DNA of 64,000 nucleotides from an uncultured Lachnospiraceae bacterium (lineage in GTDB: Bacteria > Bacillota > Clostridia > Lachnospirales > Lachnospiraceae). Under the pieces are notes generated by a model. That model did not search any database, was not told where the DNA came from, and saw only the letters and a list, made by a program, of their open reading frames with translations. The stretch's first letter is position 1; the number at the start of each line of letters is the position of its first letter. Location: assembly GCA_910579395.1 (NCBI GenBank), contig CAJTUC010000022.1:1-64000 (forward strand). Direction: 5' to 3'. Shown here piece by piece: positions 58,806-64,000 of this stretch. The position numbers were made by a program, and so were the translations under genes.

Positions 58806-59780
58806 ATGGCAAAGGAGATTAAAACGATAGGGGTTTTAACGAGCGGGGGCGATGCACCGGGTATGAATGCCGCAATCCGTGCGGTTGTCAGAAAGGCACT
58901 TGCAAACGGCGTTAAGGTAAAAGGTATTAAAAAGGGCTATCAGGGCCTGATGAACGAAGAAATCATGGATTTGGAGAAATGGTATGTTTCCGATACCATC
59001 CAGCGAGGCGGTACCATTCTCGGAACGGCCCGCTGCTCCGAGATGCGTACGGAAGAAGGGCAGAAACGGGCGGTCGAGGTCTGCAGGAAATTTAAAATCG
59101 ACGGGCTGGTCGTTATCGGCGGCGACGGTTCTTACCGCGGCGCACAGGCGCTTTCCAGACTCGGTATCAATACCATCGGTCTGCCGGGAACAATAGATTT
59201 GGACATCGCCTGTACGGAATATACCATCGGTTTTGATACGGCGATCAACACTGCGATGCAGGCAATCGATAAGGTGCGCGATACATCCTCTTCCCATGAG
59301 CGGTGCAGTATCATCGAAGTTATGGGAAGGAATGCCGGATACATCGCTCTGTGGTGCGGTATCGCCAACGGTGCGGAAGATATTCTCATACCGGAGAAAT
59401 ACGACTACAACGAACAGCGGATCATCAATAACATTATTGCGAACAGAAAGCGGGGCAAGACCCATCACATTATCATCAACGCGGAAGGCATCGGCCATTC
59501 TACTTCTATGGCGCGCCGTATCGAAGCGGCTACCGGCATTGAGACGAGAGCGACCATTCTCGGCTACATGCAGCGAGGCGGTTCACCGACCTGTAAAGAC
59601 CGCTACTATGCTTCCATCATGGGTGCATATGCGGCCGACATCCTGTGTGAGGGCAAGACCAACAGAGTAGTCGGCTACCAGCACGGAGAGTTTTTGGATT
59701 TCGATATCGAGGAAGCTCTGAATATGAAAAAAGATATTCCGGAATATGTCTTCGAGGTCAGCAAGATTCTTTCCTTATAA
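58806..59780 (+). CDS. pfkA: ATP-dependent 6-phosphofructokinase
   Basis: Glycolytic enzyme of 324 residues. The N-terminal IGVLTSGGDAPGMNAAIRA and the GGDGSYRGA motif (Gly after GGD, the ATP-type residue) identify the family, with a later MGRNAGYIALWCG. The catalytic loop reads PGTIDLDI, where the usual sequence is PGTIDND; the catalytic Asp is kept but the neighbouring Asn is Leu, a variant worth noting. The start at 58806 is 6 nt after GGAGGT; the ATG at 58800 touches that site. It ends in its own strong terminator. Confidence 0.96.
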   Translation: MAKEIKTIGVLTSGGDAPGMNAAIRAVVRKALANGVKVKGIKKGYQGLMNEEIMDLEKWYVSDTIQRGGTILGTARCSEMRTEEGQKRAVEVCRKFKIDGLVVIGGDGSYRGAQALSRLGINTIGLPGTIDLDIACTEYTIGFDTAINTAMQAIDKVRDTSSSHERCSIIEVMGRNAGYIALWCGIANGAEDILIPEKYDYNEQRIINNIIANRKRGKTHHIIINAEGIGHSTSMARRIEAATGIETRATILGYMQRGGSPTCKDRYYASIMGAYAADILCEGKTNRVVGYQHGEFLDFDIEEALNMKKDIPEYVFEVSKILSL

Positions 59781-59788
59781 AAATTTCG

Positions 59789-59827
59789 TTCCCCATATGC
59801 AGAAGCTGTCATATGGGGAAGTTTTTT
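59789..59827 (+). terminator. Terminator of pfkA
   Basis: TTCCCCATATG (59789-59799) pairs exactly with CATATGGGGAA (59810-59820), followed by six T. Confidence 0.93.
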
Positions 59828-59878
59828 GTGCAGCGGTTACCTAACTATTTTATAAATAAATATAAGGAGAAGAACGGC

Positions 59879-60685
59879 ATGATAACGAGTCACTCCAACA
59901 AAGGCATCAAAGAGGTCATACAGCTCGTGCAGAAAGCAAAAGAGCGGAAAGAGAAAAAACTTTTTGTCGTGGAAGGCATTAAAATGTTTCTGGAGGCGCC
60001 GGAGGACAGGATTGAGAGAGTTTATGCGGCGGAAAGCTTTACGCGGCAGATGCCTGCAGCATGCCAGGAGAAGCTTGCGGGGCTGGCCGGGCGTTATGAG
60101 CTTGTAGCTGACGATATTTTCCGGAAAATGTCGGATACAAAGACGCCGCAGGGTATCCTGTGCGTGATCAGGCAGTTTTCCTATGAACTGGAAGATATGC
60201 TTGAGACAGCAAATCCTTTATTTGTCCTGTTAGAGGACATACAGGATCCGGGGAACCTCGGCACGATCTTCCGGGCCGGAGAGGGAGCCGGCGTGACGGG
60301 CATTTTCATGAGCAGTAACAGCGTGGACATTTATAATCCGAAAACAATCCGCGCCACGATGGGCTCTATTTACCGGATGCCGTTTCTTTCTGCGGAACAG
60401 CTGACGGAAGTCATCAGGAAATTACAGGAAAAAGAGATTGCTGTCTATGCGGCGCACCTGCGGGGAGCGGTAATCTATGACACCTGCGATTATAAGCGGG
60501 GAACGGCGTTTTTGATCGGCAATGAGGCAAACGGACTGCGGGAGGAAACGGCGGATGCGGCGGATGCGTCCGTTAAAATTCCGATGGCCGGAAAAGTGGA
60601 ATCGCTTAACGCGGCGGTGGCGGCTTCGATTTTGTTATATGAGGCGGCCAGACAACGGCGAGCTGACGGCGAAGAGAATTTCTAA
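59879..60685 (+). CDS. TrmH/SpoU-family RNA 2'-O-methyltransferase
   Basis: SAM-dependent RNA methyltransferase of 268 residues. An N-terminal substrate-binding domain (about 1-100) is followed by the knotted SPOUT domain: LLEDIQDPGNLGTIFRAGEGAG (motif 1 with Asn and Arg), then AFLIGNEANGLREE (motif 2) and IPMAGKVESLNAAVAASILLYEA (motif 3). It most resembles RlmB or the TsnR-like 23S rRNA enzymes; the target base is uncertain. The start at 59879 follows AAGGAG by 11 nt; earlier in-frame codons lie inside the pfkA terminator. Its 3' end, including the stop codon, forms the left arm of a hairpin element. Confidence 0.9.
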   Translation: MITSHSNKGIKEVIQLVQKAKERKEKKLFVVEGIKMFLEAPEDRIERVYAAESFTRQMPAACQEKLAGLAGRYELVADDIFRKMSDTKTPQGILCVIRQFSYELEDMLETANPLFVLLEDIQDPGNLGTIFRAGEGAGVTGIFMSSNSVDIYNPKTIRATMGSIYRMPFLSAEQLTEVIRKLQEKEIAVYAAHLRGAVIYDTCDYKRGTAFLIGNEANGLREETADAADASVKIPMAGKVESLNAAVAASILLYEAARQRRADGEENF

Positions 60686-60773
60686 GTCTGCTAAAAACGC
60701 AGTCTAAGAAATTCTGGTGATTTGCGTTGCAAATCTCCTTCGCCGGACAGAATCGCCTTGGAGCGATTCTGTC
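60667..60773 (+). repeat. Three-way hairpin element overlapping the methyltransferase stop (copy B2)
   Basis: Outer stem CGGCGAAG (60667-60674) with CTTCGCCG (60738-60745). Inside are a long hairpin (60675-60691 with 60699-60715, AGAATTTCTAAGTCTGC with one mismatch) that contains the gene's TAA stop, and the triloop GATTTGC, GTT, GCAAATC (60719-60735). The external hairpin GACAGAATCGC (60746-60756) pairs with GCGATTCTGTC (60763-60773). It has the same layout as the A copies with different stem sequences. Confidence 0.85.
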
Positions 60774-60838
60774 TGAATGGAACGAGTGCTGTGTATATTA
60801 GGAAATGTATTAAAAGGATAAGAAAGGGAGATAGAAGG

Positions 60839-61633
60839 ATGAAAATCGGATTTATTGGCTTGGGGAACATGGCGAGGGCAATGATTGGGGGGATGCTTCA
60901 AAAAGAGATGGTGAAGCCGGAAGAAATAATCGGAAGCGCCAAAACCCGGGAGACACGGGAGAAAATGGCGGCGGAATACGGGATTGTGACGATGGAAAAG
61001 AATGCAGATGTGGCGGCACAGGCAGATATGCTGGTGCTTGCGGTCAAACCGCAGTTTTTTGAAGAGGTCATTCATGAGATAAAAGATGCGACAAGGCCGG
61101 AAACGCTGATCATCAGTATTGCGGCAGGCAAGAGCATTCAGTGGATTGAAGATGCTTTTGCCAGACCGGTCAAACTGGTGCGCTGTATGCCTAATACGCC
61201 CGCGCTTGTCGGCGAGGGATGTACGGGAGTGTGCGCGAATGCGAAGGTGTCCGAGGAAGAAAAGAACAGCAGCATTAAGCTGATGGAGAGTTTCGGAAAG
61301 GCGAGCCTTGTACCGGAAAGCCTGATTGATGCGGTAGGGGCAGTTTCCGGCAGTTCCCCGGCCTATGTATTTATGTTCATCGAGGCGATGGCGGATGCCG
61401 GCGTTGCGGCGGGGATGCCGCGTGCGCAGGCCTGCGAGTTTGCGGCACAGGCCGTATACGGAAGCGCCAAGCTTGTGCTGGAGAGCGGAAAACATCCGGG
61501 AGAACTGAAAGATATGGTATGTTCGCCGGGCGGAACGACCATTCAAGGTGTGCGCGTGCTGGAAGAGAAAGGAATGCGGGGAGCGGTCATGGATGCGCTG
61601 GCTGCATGTGTCGAAAAATCTAAGAGGCTGTAA
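60839..61633 (+). CDS. proC: Pyrroline-5-carboxylate reductase
   Basis: Last enzyme of proline synthesis, 264 residues. The Rossmann start MKIGFIGLGNMARAMIGGML binds NAD(P)H, VRCMPNTPALVGEG lines the pocket, and the C-terminal signature GSSPAYVFMFIEAMADAG plus the helix with SPGGTTIQGV completes the dimer domain. AAAGGGAGATAGAAGG precedes ATG 60839, and the open frame upstream is repeat sequence. It follows the methyltransferase gene with a hairpin element between them, so the two may be one differentially processed transcript. Confidence 0.96.
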   Translation: MKIGFIGLGNMARAMIGGMLQKEMVKPEEIIGSAKTRETREKMAAEYGIVTMEKNADVAAQADMLVLAVKPQFFEEVIHEIKDATRPETLIISIAAGKSIQWIEDAFARPVKLVRCMPNTPALVGEGCTGVCANAKVSEEEKNSSIKLMESFGKASLVPESLIDAVGAVSGSSPAYVFMFIEAMADAGVAAGMPRAQACEFAAQAVYGSAKLVLESGKHPGELKDMVCSPGGTTIQGVRVLEEKGMRGAVMDALAACVEKSKRL

Positions 61634-61682
61634 CAATTTTGTGCTTATTTTCGCTTATAAAGTAAAGAAAACCTGTGAAAAC

Positions 61683-61711
61683 TTGACAAAAGGTAGATGT
61701 TTTGCTAGAAT
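61683..61711 (+). promoter_or_regulatory. Promoter of the SleB-type hydrolase gene
   Basis: TTGACA (61683-61688), a 17-nt spacer and TAGAAT (61706-61711), about 70 nt before the start codon. Confidence 0.78.
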
Positions 61712-61781
61712 TAACCAAAACAAATACTTAATAATTTTGTAATAATTGTAACAAAACAGAAAAAAGCGGAGGTAAGCATTC

Positions 61782-62855
61782 ATGTTAAAAGGCAAAGGCG
61801 TATTCCTCATGCTGGCCGGCTGGCTCATCAGCCTGGTCATGCTTGGCGGAATAAAGATAGAAGCAGCCGCAGCCAATACAAAGGATTATTTGGATTCTTT
61901 GAACGTGGGTATTTCCAATGTTATTGACCCAAGCGGCGGTGGAAATGAAGAAGCAATAGAAGAACTGGCGCAGATTGTAGAAGAGGCGGAAAAAGAAAAA
62001 TCCGATCTGGTCATGGCAGACGTGCAGGTCGCATTGAATGTACGCGCAGAGGCATCGGAAGATTCGGAGAAGGTAGGCCTTCTTTATAAGGACTGCGGCG
62101 GAACGATTTTAGAGAGAAGAGACGGCTGGACCAAACTGGAGTCCGGCGACCTGATCGGCTGGGCGAGCGACGAATATCTTTTATTTGATGAAGAGGCGGA
62201 AGCGCTGGCGGGCGAAGTAGGCAATCTGATCATTGTAAATGAGACAGAAACGCTGCGCGTGCGTCAGGAGCCGAATACAGACGCGGAAGTTCTGGGACTT
62301 CTGGCACAGAATGATGCACTGAATGTGGTGGAAGTCATGGACGATGAATGGATTAAAGTAGATTTTTACCATGGTGATGCCTATGTTCTGGCGGAATACG
62401 TTGATGTGGATTTCCTGATCGATGAGGGAGAAACAATGGACGTGATCAGAAAACGGGAAGAGGAGGCCGAAGAGGCCAAAAAGAAAGCGATGCAGGATGC
62501 CAATAAGGCAGTCATTGCCGATGCTGATGATATCAGACTTCTTGCGGCATTGATTTATTGTGAGGCGGGATCGGAATCCTATCAGGGACAGCTGGCAGTT
62601 GGCGCGGTCGTTATAAACAGAGTCAACAGCGGCGCATATCCGAATACGATATCGGGCGTTATTTATGCGTCTGGACAGTTCACGCCGGCGATGAACGGTA
62701 AAGTTGCCAGAATCTATAATACCGATATTCCATCAAGCTGCTATACGGCGGCACAGGAAGCGATGGCAGGGGTGTCTAATGTAGGCGGAGCGACCCACTT
62801 CCGAAGAGCGGGAAATCACGAAGGGATTCTGATCGATAATCAGGTCTTCTGGTAG
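61782..62855 (+). CDS. Cell wall hydrolase with two SH3 domains and SleB-like catalytic domain
   Basis: Exported protein of 357 residues. A signal peptide or anchor (about 5-28) is followed by two bacterial SH3 domains (about 80-130, ALNVRAEASEDSEKVG; and 145-205, TLRVRQEPNTDAEVLG), a helical linker rich in Glu and Lys, and a C-terminal Hydrolase_2 (SleB/CwlJ) domain (about 255-357) with the catalytic Glu in IYCEAGSESYQGQLAVGAV. SleB is a lytic transglycosylase of spore cortex, but SH3-bearing members also occur outside spores, so the role may be vegetative wall turnover. AGCGGAGG precedes the ATG. Confidence 0.93.
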   Translation: MLKGKGVFLMLAGWLISLVMLGGIKIEAAAANTKDYLDSLNVGISNVIDPSGGGNEEAIEELAQIVEEAEKEKSDLVMADVQVALNVRAEASEDSEKVGLLYKDCGGTILERRDGWTKLESGDLIGWASDEYLLFDEEAEALAGEVGNLIIVNETETLRVRQEPNTDAEVLGLLAQNDALNVVEVMDDEWIKVDFYHGDAYVLAEYVDVDFLIDEGETMDVIRKREEEAEEAKKKAMQDANKAVIADADDIRLLAALIYCEAGSESYQGQLAVGAVVINRVNSGAYPNTISGVIYASGQFTPAMNGKVARIYNTDIPSSCYTAAQEAMAGVSNVGGATHFRRAGNHEGILIDNQVFW

Positions 62856-62883
62856 AGAGAATATTATAATTTTGTAGATTGTT

Positions 62884-62904
62884 CGTGCCGGCTGTGCCGG
62901 CACG
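62884..62904. terminator. Hairpin after the SleB-type gene
   Basis: CGTGCCGGC pairs with GCCGGCACG across the 3-nt loop TGT, followed by ATTTAT. The stem is strong, but only three T follow, so terminator activity is uncertain. Confidence 0.55.
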
Positions 62905-62964
62905 ATTTATGATGTTGGAAAGAGCAGGGAAATATTACAATTCATAGAAAGCTGTCAGAAAACC

Positions 62965-62993
62965 TTGTTTCTGTCTGAATAATATAGTAATAT
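62965..62993 (+). promoter_or_regulatory. Promoter of the NfeD-SPFH operon
   Basis: TTGTTT (62965-62970), a 17-nt spacer and TAATAT (62988-62993), 24 nt before the start codon. Confidence 0.65.
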
Positions 62994-63016
62994 AAAAGGG
63001 AAAGGGGTGAAAGGTG

Positions 63017-63472
63017 ATGGCGATGATGGATGTAAATATGACAGTAGTGTGGCTCGTTCTGCTTGTAATACTGGTAGTCGTTGAATTGATCACGATGGGA
63101 CTGACGACGATATGGTTCGCCGGCGGCGCATTGGCGGCAGCTCTGATTTCCATACCGAGAACACCGCTCGCTTTGCAGATTTTGGTTTTTCTGCTCGTAT
63201 CGGCGCTTCTTCTGTATTTTACAAGACCGGTTGCTGTCAAATATTTTAACAGAGATAGAATCAGAACCAATGTAGAAAGCATGATTGGAAGACAGGCGAT
63301 CGTTATCAGCGAGATTAACAATCTGGAAGGTATCGGACAGGTGAATACGGGCGGTATGGAATGGTCCGCGAGGAGCAGCTACCATAATGTGATACTGCCG
63401 GTAGGAGCCGTTGTTACAGTGCTCGGTGTCGATGGCGTGAAACTGATCGTAGAAGAAAGAAAAGAGGTATGA
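63017..63472 (+). CDS. NfeD family membrane protein
   Basis: Short-form NfeD of 151 residues: two or three membrane helices (about 8-75) with the GGALAAALI turn, then a soluble OB-fold domain (about 90-148) with the ending VVTVLGVDGVKLIVEE. It is the standard partner of SPFH proteins in membrane microdomains and is encoded just before one here, 2 nt apart. The start at 63017 follows AAAGGGG; a GTG at 63014 is possible. The short form lacks the ClpP-like protease domain of long NfeD proteins. Confidence 0.92.
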   Translation: MAMMDVNMTVVWLVLLVILVVVELITMGLTTIWFAGGALAAALISIPRTPLALQILVFLLVSALLLYFTRPVAVKYFNRDRIRTNVESMIGRQAIVISEINNLEGIGQVNTGGMEWSARSSYHNVILPVGAVVTVLGVDGVKLIVEERKEV

Positions 63473-63474
63473 TT

Positions 63475-64000
63475 ATGGGATTTCTTTATTTTATTGTTGT
63501 AGTTCTTATTATAGTGATTGCGCTTTTTGCATCCTGCATCAAGATCGTGCCGCAGGCATATGCCTACGTTGTAGAGCGCCTCGGTGCTTACCAGCAGACA
63601 TGGCCGGTAGGTATCCACTTTAAAATGCCTTTTGTTGACAGGGTAGCCAAAAGAGTCATATTGAAAGAGCAGGTTGTAGACTTTGCGCCGCAGCCTGTTA
63701 TTACGAAAGATAACGTAACGATGAGAATTGATACGGTCGTATTTTATCAGATTACGGATCCCAAGTTGTTTGCATATGGTGTGGAAAATCCGATCATGGC
63801 GATTGAAAACCTGACAGCTACGACTTTGAGAAATATTATCGGTGAAATGGAACTGGACCAGACGCTGACATCCAGAGAGGTCATCAATACGAAAATGAGA
63901 GCTTCTCTCGATATCGCAACAGACCCCTGGGGTATTAAGGTAAACAGAGTCGAGTTAAAAAATATCATTCCGCCTGCAGCGATTCAGGATGCGATGGAGA
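63475..64000 (+). CDS. SPFH/band 7 protein (QmcA/stomatin-like), cut by the window end
   Basis: The first 175 codons are seen: an N-terminal membrane helix (about 3-20), then the prohibitin-homology core with CIKIVPQAYAYVVERLGAYQ, PFVDRVAKRV and DKVTM-like DNVTMRIDTVVFYQITD. This is the stomatin/QmcA type that scaffolds membrane microdomains. ATG 63475 lies 2 nt after the NfeD stop, with AAAGAGG in the end of that gene as its binding site. The C-terminal coiled coil lies beyond the window. Confidence 0.93.
   Translation, partial: MGFLYFIVVVLIIVIALFASCIKIVPQAYAYVVERLGAYQQTWPVGIHFKMPFVDRVAKRVILKEQVVDFAPQPVITKDNVTMRIDTVVFYQITDPKLFAYGVENPIMAIENLTATTLRNIIGEMELDQTLTSREVINTKMRASLDIATDPWGIKVNRVELKNIIPPAAIQDAME

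Noticed and set aside
56825..58807. 660-codon open frame on the minus strand
   Set aside because: It is antisense to dnaE, whose polymerase motifs are intact; the antisense translation shows no domain and follows from the codon bias of dnaE.
1..64000. tRNA, rRNA, tmRNA or prophage genes
   Set aside because: No cloverleaf with conserved TTCGAATC-type arm, no rRNA core sequence, integrase or phage structural gene was recognised on either strand.

Overview
The window looks like a chromosome segment from a low-to-moderate GC Clostridia, most likely Lachnospiraceae. The support is strong AGGAGG-type ribosome binding sites, a SAM-I riboswitch before metK, a SleB-type hydrolase, several regulator plus ABC transporter modules, and many short intergenic hairpins. 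There are no rRNA or tRNA genes, no insertion sequence and no CRISPR array. Both ends are cut: the response regulator expected before the first kinase lies off the left edge, and an SPFH gene runs off the right edge.

Layout. 0-9 kb: a sensor kinase with a membrane partner, a secreted amidase/deacetylase, a TetR-CPBP protease pair, and on the minus strand a VIT/VWA protein followed by an exosortase-like membrane protein. 9-21 kb: flavodiiron protein, MATE exporter, DUF4422 protein, lipoprotein, chemoreceptor, UDP-sugar pyrophosphorylase, galE, an HD protein and an AraC regulator. 21-26.5 kb: ABC transporter, response regulator and kinase (peptide-sensing type). 26.6-34 kb: an MMPL transporter translationally coupled to a 1594-residue surface protein with GLUG repeats and coiled coils. 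34-40 kb: Rpn-like nuclease, hemolysin III, and a second regulator-kinase-ABC module. 40-48 kb: membrane protein, small alarmone synthetase, second MATE, coiled-coil membrane protein, flavin reductase, DinB. 48-64 kb: mostly housekeeping (M23 peptidase, murA, metK, M32 carboxypeptidase, dnaE, pfkA, rRNA methyltransferase, proC, SleB hydrolase, NfeD, SPFH).

Three things stand out. (1) A clostridial exosortase-like protein with Cys, Arg and His in the expected order sits beside a VIT/VWA protein whose C-terminus resembles an exosortase sorting signal; a 30-bp minisatellite lies between them. (2) Two arrays of six TGATG half-sites, each at exact 11-bp spacing, precede the amidase/deacetylase gene and the VIT/VWA gene. 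They predict one OmpR-family regulon joining cell-wall modification and the exosortase system, probably run by the two-component system at the left edge. (3) A dispersed intergenic element recurs at least seven times. It has an outer stem enclosing a long hairpin and a short (often 3-nt) loop hairpin, followed by an external hairpin. Its stems differ in sequence between copies but keep pairing, and several copies begin at the stop codon of the gene before them. It is a good candidate for an undescribed structured element.

All product names come from motifs read directly in the translations; no database search was possible.
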